A DNA stretch of 64,000 nt from DATBRC01 sp036560485 (GTDB taxonomy: Bacteria > Pseudomonadota > Gammaproteobacteria > Burkholderiales > Burkholderiaceae_D). Below are positions 44,637 through 53,709 of the stretch, in pieces (the first letter of the stretch is position 1; every line of letters begins with the position of its first letter). A program made the translations under genes and the position numbers. Under the pieces are notes generated by a model. It did no database searches, was not told the origin of the DNA, and worked only from the letters and a program-made list of their open reading frames with translations. The stretch spans positions 53,428 through 117,427 of the forward strand of contig DATBRC010000015.1 in NCBI GenBank assembly GCA_036560485.1, given 5' to 3'.

Positions 44637-45335
44637 CTATACCGCCAAGTGCCGCTTCACGTCCTCACTATCCATTTGGTCGGGCAAGCCGGCAGCGACC
44701 ACTTCACCGCGCGACAGGATGACGAATTTATCGGCCAACGCGCGGGCGAAGTCAAAATATTGTTCACACAACAGGATCGCCATGTCGCCGCGTTCACGCA
44801 GCAAGCGAATCACACGCTCGATATCCTTGATGATGGATGGTTGGATGCCTTCTGTCGGCTCGTCGAAAATAATCAGCTTGGGATCGGCCAGCAACGCGCG
44901 TGCAATCGCTAGTTGCTGTTGCTGACCGCCGGACAGATCGCCGCCGCGACGATGCAGCATTTCTTTCAATACCGGGAACAGTTCATACACTTCACCTTTG
45001 ATAGTGGAAGCTTTTTTGCCGGACTTGACCGCCATGCCCATCAGCAGGTTTTCTTCAACGGTCAGACGTGCAAAGATTTCACGGCCTTGCGGTACATAGG
45101 CAATGCCGGCTTTTGCACGTTCATGCGGCGTCAGTTTGGTGATGTCGCGGCCTTCCAGTGTTACGTGCCCACTGGCGACCGGCAGCACGCCCATCAGGCA
45201 TTTCAACAAGGTGGTTTTGCCGACGCCATTGCGGCCGAGCAGTGTCAGGCACTGGCCTTTTTCCAATGACAATGAAATGCCGCGCAGGGTGTGTGCGGCG
45301 CCGTAGTATTGGTTGATTTGGTCGACGTTTAGCAT
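44637..45335 (-). CDS. urtE: urea ABC transporter ATP-binding protein UrtE
   Basis: This 232-residue ABC ATPase has Walker A GRNGVGKTTLLKCL, signature LSGGQQQQLAIARALL, and Walker B LIIFDEPTEGIQPSI. It is a LivF-like subunit placed last in urtABCDE and directly upstream of ureD, which fits UrtE rather than an amino-acid transporter. The ATG at 45335 fits the family; upstream in-frame codons come from the repeat. Confidence 0.95.
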   Translation of the reverse strand: MLNVDQINQYYGAAHTLRGISLSLEKGQCLTLLGRNGVGKTTLLKCLMGVLPVASGHVTLEGRDITKLTPHERAKAGIAYVPQGREIFARLTVEENLLMGMAVKSGKKASTIKGEVYELFPVLKEMLHRRGGDLSGGQQQQLAIARALLADPKLIIFDEPTEGIQPSIIKDIERVIRLLRERGDMAILLCEQYFDFARALADKFVILSRGEVVAAGLPDQMDSEDVKRHLAV

Positions 45336-45376
45336 GGTGTTTTCCGTATATTCCAGTTTGAGAAAACTCAAATTGC

Positions 45377-45459
45377 CGTCGTTCCCGCGCAGGCGGGAAT
45401 CCATAGTGCGATTGTCACATCGGCCTGCTTATGGATTCCCGCCTGCGCGGGAACGACGG
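45377..45459. repeat. palindromic repeat, family A, between urtE and urtD
   Basis: Arms 45377-45405 and 45430-45459 carry the same TTCCCGCGCAGGCGGGAA core as the parE/parC copy. Confidence 0.85.
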
Positions 45460-45481
45460 AGGTTATTAGTGCAGTTGTTTT

Positions 45482-46339
45482 TTAACGCCCCAGATACACT
45501 TCAATCACGCGCTCATCGGATTGAACTTGTGCCATTGTTCCATCTGCCAGCACGGAACCTTCGTGCAATACGGTGACTTTGCCATCACGTGCAATCTCGG
45601 TGACGAATGCCATGTCATGCTCGACTACCACGATCGAATGCTTACCGCGCAATTCATTCAGCAATTCCGCAGTGCGCACAGTCTCGGCATCCGACATGCC
45701 GGCAACCGGTTCGTCGAGCAAAATCAATTGCGGTTCCTGCATCAACAGCATGCCGATTTCCAGCCATTGCTTTTGACCATGCGACAGCAAACCGGCGAGA
45801 CGGGTTTCACTGCCGTTCAAGCGAATCAATTTCAGGATGTCGTCGATCTTGCCTTTTTGTTCGGAAGACAGTTTGAAGAACAGCGTCGGCTGCACGCGCT
45901 TGTTCATCTTCATCGCCAGTTCCAGATTTTCAAACACGGTATGCTGCTCAAATACGGTTGGACGCTGAAACTTGCGGCCGATGCCTGCGTGAGCAATGTC
46001 GTATTCGGTCATTCTGCTCAAGTCCATGGTCTGGCCGAAGAAGACAGTGCCGGAGGTCGGACGTGTCTTGCCAGTGATGACGTCCATCATCGTCGTCTTG
46101 CCTGCGCCATTGGGACCGATGATGCAACGCAGCTCACCGACCGAAATGTCGAGGTTTAGCTTATTCAATGCCTTGAAACCATCGAACGATACGGTAATGT
46201 CTTCCAGGTACAAAATTGCGCCGTGGGTGGTATCGACGCCTTCACCTTTGATGCGTTCAAACGATGCGGCGGCATCACCGTGTTGAGTGTTATCCACGTT
46301 GTTCGGTTTCGGATTCGCATGATCCAATACTTCGCTCAT
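45482..46339 (-). CDS. urtD: urea ABC transporter ATP-binding protein UrtD
   Basis: This 285-residue ABC ATPase has Walker A GPNGAGKTTMMDVITG, signature-like LSHGQKQWLEIGMLLM, and Walker B LILLDEPVAGMSDAET. It is a LivG-like subunit with an N-terminal extension of about 40 residues that is low in complexity. It overlaps the urtC stop by 4 bases. It couples ATP hydrolysis to urea uptake with UrtE. Confidence 0.95.
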   Translation of the reverse strand: MSEVLDHANPKPNNVDNTQHGDAAASFERIKGEGVDTTHGAILYLEDITVSFDGFKALNKLNLDISVGELRCIIGPNGAGKTTMMDVITGKTRPTSGTVFFGQTMDLSRMTEYDIAHAGIGRKFQRPTVFEQHTVFENLELAMKMNKRVQPTLFFKLSSEQKGKIDDILKLIRLNGSETRLAGLLSHGQKQWLEIGMLLMQEPQLILLDEPVAGMSDAETVRTAELLNELRGKHSIVVVEHDMAFVTEIARDGKVTVLHEGSVLADGTMAQVQSDERVIEVYLGR

Positions 46340-47421
46340 ACGGCCTCCTTGTTCTTTTTCAGTTTTTTAACCAAACCTAAAATTCCCTGTGGCATAAACA
46401 AGGTCACCAGAATAAACAGCAGGCCGAGTGCGAATAACCATAAGTCAGGGAACGCAGCGGTAAACCAGCTCTTCAATCCATTGACCGAGAACGCGCCGAT
46501 AATCGGCCCAATCAGGGAACCGCGACCGCCGACGGCAGCCCAGATCACCATCTCGATCGAATTCCCCGGTGACATTTCAGATGGATTGATGATGCCGACT
46601 TGCGGCACATACAGTGCGCCGGCAATACCGCACAACACAGCTGATAGCGTCCAAATGAACAGCTTGAACCACAGCGGGTTGTAACCGATGAACATCAAGC
46701 GCGATTCTGAATCACGCACGGCTTGTAACACACGACCCAGCTTTGATGTAGTGATCCAGCGGCACAGTATGAGTGAACCGAACAAGAACGCGAGTGTAAC
46801 CAGATACAGCACGGCTTTGGTCGATGGTGCAGTGATGGTGTAACCAAGAATGCGTTTGAAATCAGTAAAGCCGTTATTGCCGCCGAAGCCGGTGTTATTG
46901 CGAAAGAACATCAGCATGAAGGCGAATGTCATTGCTTGCGTGATGATCGAAAAATACACGCCCTTGATGCGTGAGCGGAACGCGAAATAACCGAATACAA
47001 AGGCCAACACGCCCGGCACTAAAACCACCAGCGCCATGCAATACCAGAAATTGTCCGTCATCGACCAGTACCATGGATATTGTTTCCAATCGAGGAACAC
47101 CATGAAGTCCGGCAGGTTGCTTTGATACACGCCGTCGTGGCCAATTGCGCGCATCAGGTACATGCCATGTGCATAACCGCCCAACGCGAAGAACACGCCA
47201 TGCCCAAGCGACAGGATGCCGGTGTAACCCCACACCAGATCGAGCGCCAATGCGGCCATCGCGTAGCACATGAACTTGCCGATCAGTGCCACGGTATAGC
47301 TGGAAATGTGTAGCGCGTGACCGTCGGGAAAGGATAAATTCAGGATCGGTAGCAGCGTCAATATCACTGCACACACGATGATGCCGGTCCATGCAGGACG
47401 CGTGAATAAGGAAGGTTTCAT
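46336..47421 (-). CDS. urtC: urea ABC transporter permease UrtC
   Basis: This 361-residue permease of the LivM type has about ten membrane helices, including GYTGILSLGHGVFFALGGYA, a conserved signature in branched-chain/urea permeases. The C-terminal Lys tail (LVKKLKKNKEAV) is cytosolic. It overlaps urtB by 4 bases upstream and urtD downstream. Confidence 0.94.
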   Translation of the reverse strand: MKPSLFTRPAWTGIIVCAVILTLLPILNLSFPDGHALHISSYTVALIGKFMCYAMAALALDLVWGYTGILSLGHGVFFALGGYAHGMYLMRAIGHDGVYQSNLPDFMVFLDWKQYPWYWSMTDNFWYCMALVVLVPGVLAFVFGYFAFRSRIKGVYFSIITQAMTFAFMLMFFRNNTGFGGNNGFTDFKRILGYTITAPSTKAVLYLVTLAFLFGSLILCRWITTSKLGRVLQAVRDSESRLMFIGYNPLWFKLFIWTLSAVLCGIAGALYVPQVGIINPSEMSPGNSIEMVIWAAVGGRGSLIGPIIGAFSVNGLKSWFTAAFPDLWLFALGLLFILVTLFMPQGILGLVKKLKKNKEAV

Positions 47422-49022
47422 TCTGCGCTCCTTCCTTTCATCGCAAACAATCCTTGCGGACGTTTTTGAATGAAGATAATGATGAATACAAGGATCGCGA
47501 TTTTTGCCATCACCGCACCGGCGACTGGTTCCAGGAATTTATTGACCTCACCTAATCCGAGTGCGGCAATGACTGTACCAGCTAATTGTCCAACCCCACC
47601 CAGCACCACCACCATGAATGAATCGACAATATAACTTTGTCCCAGATCAGGACCAACATTCCCGAGCTGCGACAAGGCTACGCCGCCCAGGCCTGCAATG
47701 CCGGAGCCGAGGCCGAATGTCATCATGTCGATTTTTCCGGTCGACACGCCGACACAATCGGCCATGCGGCGATTTTGTGTGACAGCCCGGACGAATAATC
47801 CAAGGCGTGTTTTATTCAGGATCAACCACACGGCGATGACAACGAACAGCGCGAAAAAAATAATCACGATACGGTTATAGGACAGCACCAGCGAACCGAG
47901 CACGGTGATGCCACCCGACATCCAGCTTGGATTCGCCACCTCGACATTCTGTGCGCCAAAAATGGTGCGCACCAATTGCATCAGCATCAAACTGATGCCC
48001 CATGTCGCCAGCAATGTTTCCAGCGGCCTTCCATATAACCAGCGGATCACAGTGCGCTCCAGTGCAATGCCGACTGCGCCTGCCACGATAAATGCGGCTG
48101 GCAGTGCGACGATCAAATATGTATCGATTGCGCCCGGCAGAAATTTACGGAATCCCAACTGACAAACATAAGTTGTATATGCGCCGATCATCAATAACTC
48201 GCCATGCGCCATATTGATGATGCCCATCAGGCCGAACGTAATCGCGAGGCCCAACGCGGTAAGCAGCAGCACGCTGCCGAGCGACACGCCATAAAACAGG
48301 TTGCCGACAAATTCTGTGCGTGCCAAACGGCTATTGAGCGCATCCAGTGTGTGGACGGCTTCCACGCGAATCGATTCATCCGGTTCGTTGTAGGTGCCGT
48401 CGGGATTTTTCTCCAGCATTTTTTGCAATGCAGGTTTGATGTTGGCGTTGGTACTGGTTGCCAAGGTTTTTACTGCTGCTTTGCGAATCGCTGCATCGGG
48501 TGATTGCAGATTGGCAGTTGCTGCGACAAGTTCGAGCAGTGATTTTATTTCGGGATCGGTTTCTTTTGCCAACGCTTTGGTGATCAATGGCGCTTGTTCT
48601 ACGCTTGCGCTTTTTTGCAGTTCAAGCGTTGCTGCCAAACGTTGCGCACGGTCTGTTGAAAAAAGCTTGAGCCCAGAGAGCGCGTCTTCGACTACACCGC
48701 GCAAACGATTGTTGACGGTCACGCCATCAACGCCATCCGGTGTGGCCGTGGTTTGTCCGGTTGCCGGGTTGTAGGCCTTGTCGTCTTCAACGATGAAAAC
48801 CTGACCATCGGGCTTTGCATACAGTGTGTCATTCTTTAGTGCAGTCAGCACCTTGAATGCATCTTCATTCGCCAAAGTGGCGATTTTATTGACTGCTTCG
48901 ATACGGGCATCGGCATCGTCGCCTGCCAATGGTTTCAAAAGTGCAGGGTCGATTGCCGCGAAGGCAAGAACCGATTGCACACTAAGCAAACCGGTCAAGA
49001 GTAACTTTTTTAACAGGCTCAT
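47418..49022 (-). CDS. urtB: urea ABC transporter permease UrtB
   Basis: This 534-residue permease has a signal-like first helix (MSLLKKLLLTGLLSVQSVLA), a soluble periplasmic region of about 200 residues with HEAT-like ALxALxN repeats, and a LivH-type membrane domain from about 240 (GLAITFGLMGIINMAHGELL). The large N-terminal region is normal for UrtB and separates it from LivH. It follows urtA after a terminator-like hairpin. Confidence 0.94.
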   Translation of the reverse strand: MSLLKKLLLTGLLSVQSVLAFAAIDPALLKPLAGDDADARIEAVNKIATLANEDAFKVLTALKNDTLYAKPDGQVFIVEDDKAYNPATGQTTATPDGVDGVTVNNRLRGVVEDALSGLKLFSTDRAQRLAATLELQKSASVEQAPLITKALAKETDPEIKSLLELVAATANLQSPDAAIRKAAVKTLATSTNANIKPALQKMLEKNPDGTYNEPDESIRVEAVHTLDALNSRLARTEFVGNLFYGVSLGSVLLLTALGLAITFGLMGIINMAHGELLMIGAYTTYVCQLGFRKFLPGAIDTYLIVALPAAFIVAGAVGIALERTVIRWLYGRPLETLLATWGISLMLMQLVRTIFGAQNVEVANPSWMSGGITVLGSLVLSYNRIVIIFFALFVVIAVWLILNKTRLGLFVRAVTQNRRMADCVGVSTGKIDMMTFGLGSGIAGLGGVALSQLGNVGPDLGQSYIVDSFMVVVLGGVGQLAGTVIAALGLGEVNKFLEPVAGAVMAKIAILVFIIIFIQKRPQGLFAMKGRSAE

Positions 49023-49083
49023 TTCTGCAGTCTAAGTCGTTGAGAAAACTTGCGGCAAACGAAGTAATCAATATAAGGCAGCA

Positions 49084-49123
49084 TAAAAAAACCGGGCATG
49101 GCCAAATGAAACCACACCCGGTT
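49084..49123 (-). terminator. terminator-like hairpin between urtA and urtB
   Basis: AACCGGG / CCCGGTT stem followed on the minus strand by TTTTTTTATG. Inside the operon it would lower downstream expression, leaving more of the binding protein, as in many ABC operons. Confidence 0.75.
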
Positions 49124-49179
49124 CACATCGCATTGATGCAATTGAACGTTGCCCTTCCCGTAGAAAGGCATCATCGCCA

Positions 49180-50433
49180 TTACATCTTTTGCTTGCCTTC
49201 GTTACCTGGAATGTATGGGCTCCAAGGTTGTGCACGGATCGGGCCTTTTGTTTTCCATACGACGCTGAACTGGCCGTCACCTTTGATTTCACCGATCATG
49301 ACCGGCTTGTGCAAGTGGTGATTGGTGGCGTCCATTGTCAGAGTGAAGCCGGATGGCGCCTTGAATGTTTGTCCGCCCATTGCTGCGATCACTTTGTCGG
49401 TGTCTGTTGATTTGGCTTTTTCAACTGCTTGTGCCCACATATGGATGCCGACATAAGTGGCTTCCATTGGGTCGTTGGTCACAACGGTATCTGCGTTCGG
49501 CAGTTTCTTTGCTTTTGCGTAGGCTTTCCATTGTTTGATGAATGCTGTGTTGACAGGGTTCTTTACAGACTCAAAATAGTTCCACGCAGCCAGGTGACCC
49601 AACAGAGGCTTGGTGTCGACACCGCGCAACTCTTCTTCGCCAACCGAGAATGCAACAACAGGCACATCAGTCGCTTTCAAGCCGGCATTGCCGAGTTCTT
49701 TGTAGAACGGCACGTTGGAGTCGCCATTGATCGTGGAGATCACGGCTGTCTTGCCGCCGGCCGAGAATTTCTTGATGTTGGCAACGATGGTTTGATAATC
49801 GGAGTGGCCGAACGGTGTGTAGACTTCGTCGATGTCGCTATCCTTCACGCCTTTGCTATGCAGGAAAGCGCGCAGGATCTTGTTGGTGGTGCGTGGATAT
49901 ACATAGTCGGTGCCGAGCAACACGAAACGTTTCGCGCCGCCGCCTTCTTTCGACATCAGATATTCTGTGGCAGGAATCGCTTGCTGATTTGGTGCAGCAC
50001 CGGTGTAGAACACGTTTTTCTCCAGCTCTTCACCTTCATATTGCACTGGATAGAACAACAAGCTGTTCAATTCCTTGAAGACCGGCAGAGTCGATTTGCG
50101 TGACACCGATGTCCAGCAGCCGAATACGACTGCAACCTTGTCTTGTGAAATCAGCTGACGTGCTTTCTCGGCGAACAAAGGCCAGTTGGAAGCAGGATCC
50201 ACAACGACTGGTTCGAGCTTTTTGCCCATTACGCCGCCCTTGGCATTGATCTCATCGATCGTCATCAATGCCACGTCTTTCAATGACGTTTCAGAAATCG
50301 CCATGGTGCCTGACAGCGAATGAAGGATACCTACTTTGATAGTGTCTGCAGCAAGCGCTTGCGGCAACCAGGCAGCAGCGGCTAAAGTGAAAGCGCCGAC
50401 TGCGGTCGCTTTTAATAGGGTGCGACGGGACAT
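49180..50433 (-). CDS. urtA: urea ABC transporter substrate-binding protein UrtA
   Basis: This 417-residue periplasmic binding protein has a twin-arginine-type leader (MSRRTLLKATAVGAFTLAAA, cleavage near ALA) and the UrtA N-terminus DTIKVGILHSLSGTMAISET. Blocks such as VFGCWTSVSRKSTLPVFKEL and LLFYPVQYEGEELEKN distinguish UrtA from leucine-binding proteins. It starts the urt-ure locus and is preceded by a sigma-54-type promoter (50493-50509). Confidence 0.96.
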   Translation of the reverse strand: MSRRTLLKATAVGAFTLAAAAWLPQALAADTIKVGILHSLSGTMAISETSLKDVALMTIDEINAKGGVMGKKLEPVVVDPASNWPLFAEKARQLISQDKVAVVFGCWTSVSRKSTLPVFKELNSLLFYPVQYEGEELEKNVFYTGAAPNQQAIPATEYLMSKEGGGAKRFVLLGTDYVYPRTTNKILRAFLHSKGVKDSDIDEVYTPFGHSDYQTIVANIKKFSAGGKTAVISTINGDSNVPFYKELGNAGLKATDVPVVAFSVGEEELRGVDTKPLLGHLAAWNYFESVKNPVNTAFIKQWKAYAKAKKLPNADTVVTNDPMEATYVGIHMWAQAVEKAKSTDTDKVIAAMGGQTFKAPSGFTLTMDATNHHLHKPVMIGEIKGDGQFSVVWKTKGPIRAQPWSPYIPGNEGKQKM

Positions 50434-50492
50434 TTGTAGCTCCTAAATTAGAGTAATTCGATCAGTTTGCGAGGGTTCGCGAGATTAGCTTT

Positions 50493-50509
50493 AGCAGGTT
50501 ATGTGCCAG
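50493..50509 (-). promoter_or_regulatory. sigma-54 (RpoN) promoter of urtA
   Basis: On the minus strand the sequence CTGGCACATAACCTGCT matches YTGGCAC-N5-TTGCW with a single change in the -12 element (C for T). GG and GC are exactly ten bases apart. The expected start lies near 50482, about 49 bases before the urtA ATG. It fits nitrogen control of urea uptake. Confidence 0.75.
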
Positions 50510-50600
50510 ACACTTCTGTATAAAACAGTGCGTGATCCGTTTTGGAATTGCTTTCAAGTTGTGCATTATTTTTATGCTGTTGCATTATTTATGTGCGCGT

Positions 50601-50647
50601 TGCAATGTGTTGGTGCGATAAATTTCTTTGATGCATGATGGTGTGCA
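50601..50647. promoter_or_regulatory. candidate NtrC enhancer sites upstream of urtA
   Basis: TGCAATGTGTTGGTGCG (50601-50617) keeps most of TGCACC-N5-GGTGCA, and TGCATGATGGTGTGCA (50632-50647) is a second imperfect palindrome. They lie about 95-140 bases upstream of the -24 element, the usual NtrC range. Confidence 0.45.
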
Positions 50648-50741
50648 TTTGTTGTGCTATGGGTAATTTAGTAAGGATATGGCCAGCGATAAGACCAGAC
50701 TTGCTATGATGGCGGTTTGATTGCTTACCGATTAGCTCAAC

Positions 50742-53318
50742 ATGTTCGATTTTCTTTTCAAGCGTCCCAACCCTCAAACGCCTAACCTCGATGCACCAAT
50801 AAAGTCATCTCCTGTGGATGACCGGACACAATCAACCCAAGCAAAAAAAGATGCGCTGACTCAAGCGGAAAGGCTGGCAGGCAATGAGTCTGCCGCAGTG
50901 GAATTCATTCTACATTGCCAATTTGCTGATGCACGTCTGGTAGCGGCGGGTCATATCTCTTCTCGTCCAATGCTGGATCGTGTGCTTCAAGCCATGCGCA
51001 ATACGGATCGACGCGTGTGCAAATTGATGCAATCGAGGTTGGATGTACTTGTCGAATGCGAACGCAATGAGAAAAAAGCAATGGGGTGCATAGAGCAAGC
51101 GCAAAAGCTTTTGCAAGAGATACAACTTGCGCCGAATCAGGTCGCCGATTTGGATCGTGCCTGGCTTTCGGTAGCACAAATCCCTGAGCTGTTACGGGGC
51201 CAGTTTGATAACACCCGTGCATTACTGCGAAATCGTTTGGAAGCACAAGCTGCGTTGCAACGTGCGGTGATCGATGTGCTGGCGCAACTGAACAAATTGA
51301 TCGTAGATTCCGGATTGGCTGCTCCAGCAGAAAGTGCGCGATCTCTCGCATTGCTAGAACAAGTCATGGCAAGACATGCAAATGAGAGTGAAGCTCCTTC
51401 GGTCCCAAGACATCTTTTTATTGAGTTCGCAGAAAAGCAATTCAGCTACAAGCAGCATTTGGCGTTAGTAGAGCAGGATGCGACTGCCATCGCAGCTCGC
51501 CAGGATGCGTTGTCGAAGTGGGAGACGACTGATTTAAGCGCACTCAAACCGGAAAGTATTAAACGTGAATGGCGAGCGCTGCCTGCCTTGAAAAACAATG
51601 CATTATCGATATCGATGCAGGAACGTTTTGATGGATTGCTCGAAAAGCTCATTGACGCGCATAAGGCAAAGCACGATGCGGCCGAAGAAACGAAGCAAGA
51701 TAGTCAGCAGCTTATTTCGGCTTTATTGAACGATCTGGAGAAGGCTTTGCAAGATGGTGCACTTCAAGCAGCATCGGAAGCCGATAAGAATTTGCGTGCC
51801 ATCGATGCCAAGTCTTTCCGATTATCAGAGTCACAATCTGGACAATTGGCCAAGCTTCGCTCGGAACTGAGCCGTTTGCAAGGCTGGGCAAAATGGGGCG
51901 GCAATGTATCGCGGGAAGAATTGCTGAAAGCCGCGGAAGGTTTGCCCGCGCAATCTTTAAGCCCATTGGAATTGGCAAAGAAGGTTGGCAGTTTGCGCGA
52001 ACGATGGAAATCGCTGGATGGTTCCGCAGGCCCAGCTGGAAAGGATTTATGGCACAGCTTCGATGCAGCTTGCACCACAGCTTATGCGCCTGCCGCTGAA
52101 CATTTTAAAAAGCTGGCCGATGAGCGTCAGTTGAATGGCGAGAAAGCGCGAGCGCTGATTGCGGAAGTCAAAAAGTTTGCTGCTGAGATAAACCCAGGTG
52201 GTCCGGATGTGGTTGTTGACTGGAAGTCACTTGCGGCATTTTGCGTAAAAATGCCTGCGGCGTGGCATAAGCTCGGCATCATTGACCGCAAAGAAAAGAA
52301 GCAGCTCGATGCGGAATTCAATAGTGCAATGCAGTCATTGTTAGGGCCTCTTGCAGAGCAACGAGCAATCGAAATCACGCAACGTGAAAAATTGATCAGC
52401 GAAGCTGCGAACTTGAATCCGAACGACCGCAATGCGCTCGATAGTCTGCATTCAGTACAAGAGCGGTGGCAAACACATGCAAAGGCTTTGCCATTGGATC
52501 ACAAGGATGAGCAGGCGCTGTGGTTGCGGTTTCGTGCGGCATGCGATGTGGTTTTCGCCAAACGGAAAGAACTGGCAAGTGCCGCAGACGCCGATCGAAA
52601 ACAGAATATGCAAGCCAAGGAATCGTTGTGCGCAGAACTGGAAACAGCAGTCAATGCAAATGAAAAAGACATCGTGCGAATCTTGCGTGAATCAAAAGAA
52701 GCATGGAGCAGAATTGGTGCAGTTCCCCGCGCGCTGGAAGACAAGATCGAGAAGCGATACAAGAACGCCGCAGTCGCATTGCAAAGAACATTGGACGACC
52801 GCAAAAAAATTGCCGTGGAAGCCGAGTTCACTGGGTTGCAAAGCAAGTTGAACTTATGCCATGCAGTTGAGCAGGCGCTTGTTAACGCTACAGCGGCTAC
52901 GGCGCTTGACCTGGATGTATTGCAATCGTATCAAAATGATTGGGAAAAAATGCCTCCATTACGGCCGGAATTCGAACGCAAAATGCAACATCGGTTTGAT
53001 TGCGGCATTACAGCATTGAAATCGAATGACCGTCAGTATGCTTTGGAGCTGGCCAAGAACGCATCATCACTTGCCCAGGAAGTGATGCGTCTTGAAATTG
53101 TACTGGGCATTGAAAGTCCCGCAGCTTTGGCGAGAGAGCGCCTGCAGTTACAGGTCGAAGTATTGCAATCGTCTTTAAAGACCGGCGCCAAAGCATTGCC
53201 GGCAGAATCTCTTTCCAGTCAGTTGGCAAATTTGTGCGGCGCACCGGTATCGGTTGAACCGCAAATGTTGAACCGGCTTACGCAATTGATTGCGCATTGC
53301 AAAAATGTGGTGGCGTGA
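50742..53318 (+). CDS. DUF349-repeat protein
   Basis: This 858-residue protein starts MFDFLFKRPNPQTPNLDAPI and is mostly helical and highly charged. It has repeated W-containing modules of about 75 residues typical of DUF349: LREQWKSLDGSAG-type segments seen here as LRERWKSLDGSAG, LHSVQERWQTHAKALP and LRESKEAWSRIGAVP. Repeats cover at least residues 400-700. It is cytosolic with coiled-coil potential. The family function is poorly established, with proposed links to RNA or DNA metabolism. The gene is divergent from urtA and has no co-transcribed neighbour. Confidence 0.85.
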   Translation: MFDFLFKRPNPQTPNLDAPIKSSPVDDRTQSTQAKKDALTQAERLAGNESAAVEFILHCQFADARLVAAGHISSRPMLDRVLQAMRNTDRRVCKLMQSRLDVLVECERNEKKAMGCIEQAQKLLQEIQLAPNQVADLDRAWLSVAQIPELLRGQFDNTRALLRNRLEAQAALQRAVIDVLAQLNKLIVDSGLAAPAESARSLALLEQVMARHANESEAPSVPRHLFIEFAEKQFSYKQHLALVEQDATAIAARQDALSKWETTDLSALKPESIKREWRALPALKNNALSISMQERFDGLLEKLIDAHKAKHDAAEETKQDSQQLISALLNDLEKALQDGALQAASEADKNLRAIDAKSFRLSESQSGQLAKLRSELSRLQGWAKWGGNVSREELLKAAEGLPAQSLSPLELAKKVGSLRERWKSLDGSAGPAGKDLWHSFDAACTTAYAPAAEHFKKLADERQLNGEKARALIAEVKKFAAEINPGGPDVVVDWKSLAAFCVKMPAAWHKLGIIDRKEKKQLDAEFNSAMQSLLGPLAEQRAIEITQREKLISEAANLNPNDRNALDSLHSVQERWQTHAKALPLDHKDEQALWLRFRAACDVVFAKRKELASAADADRKQNMQAKESLCAELETAVNANEKDIVRILRESKEAWSRIGAVPRALEDKIEKRYKNAAVALQRTLDDRKKIAVEAEFTGLQSKLNLCHAVEQALVNATAATALDLDVLQSYQNDWEKMPPLRPEFERKMQHRFDCGITALKSNDRQYALELAKNASSLAQEVMRLEIVLGIESPAALARERLQLQVEVLQSSLKTGAKALPAESLSSQLANLCGAPVSVEPQMLNRLTQLIAHCKNVVA

Positions 53319-53345
53319 CGAATATTCGAGATTGAAACTGTTTTA

Positions 53346-53534
53346 GAGCGCCTAACAAAATACGCTTAGCGGTGTTGCTTCTCCTTGCCGTACGTTTTGT
53401 ACTGTCTGCGGTTTGGCAGGGGTTTCTGGCAGCATGCTGCCAGCCTGCGATACGGTTTGTCTTTGCAAGGACAAACTCCTGCCCTGTAGGGCCACAGGCG
53501 GCGCGTCTTGCCAGTCGCATTTTGTTGGACGCTC
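53346..53534. mobile_element. MITE-like element with 19-bp terminal inverted repeats
   Basis: The ends GAGCGCCTAACAAAATACG (53346-53364) and CGCATTTTGTTGGACGCTC (53516-53534) are inverted copies with 16 of 19 matches. They are flanked by a TTA direct repeat on both sides (53343-53345, 53535-53537). The 189-base interior has no gene but contains a perfect 18-base palindrome CTGGCAGCATGCTGCCAG and a GTTTGTC/GACAAAC hairpin. A 3-base TNA target fits IS5-type mobilisation, by inference. Confidence 0.65.
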
Positions 53535-53568
53535 TTAGTAATCTCTTTGATTGTGATGCTAAATAAAA

Positions 53569-53594
53569 AAATGCCTCGACAATTCGAGGCATTT
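53569..53594 (-). terminator. rho-independent terminator of the phasin gene
   Basis: AAATGCCTCG / CGAGGCATTT stem with a long T-run on the minus strand. It lies about 115 bases after the phasin stop. Confidence 0.85.
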
Positions 53595-53709
53595 GAAGGG
53601 TACTCTATCTAGAGGAGAGGTATAAGTACCAGGAGACTTCAGATACAGATAAATCAACAGCAGGAACTCAAACTTCTTTACGGATGCAAAGAAGTTTGAT
53701 GCAACGCTA

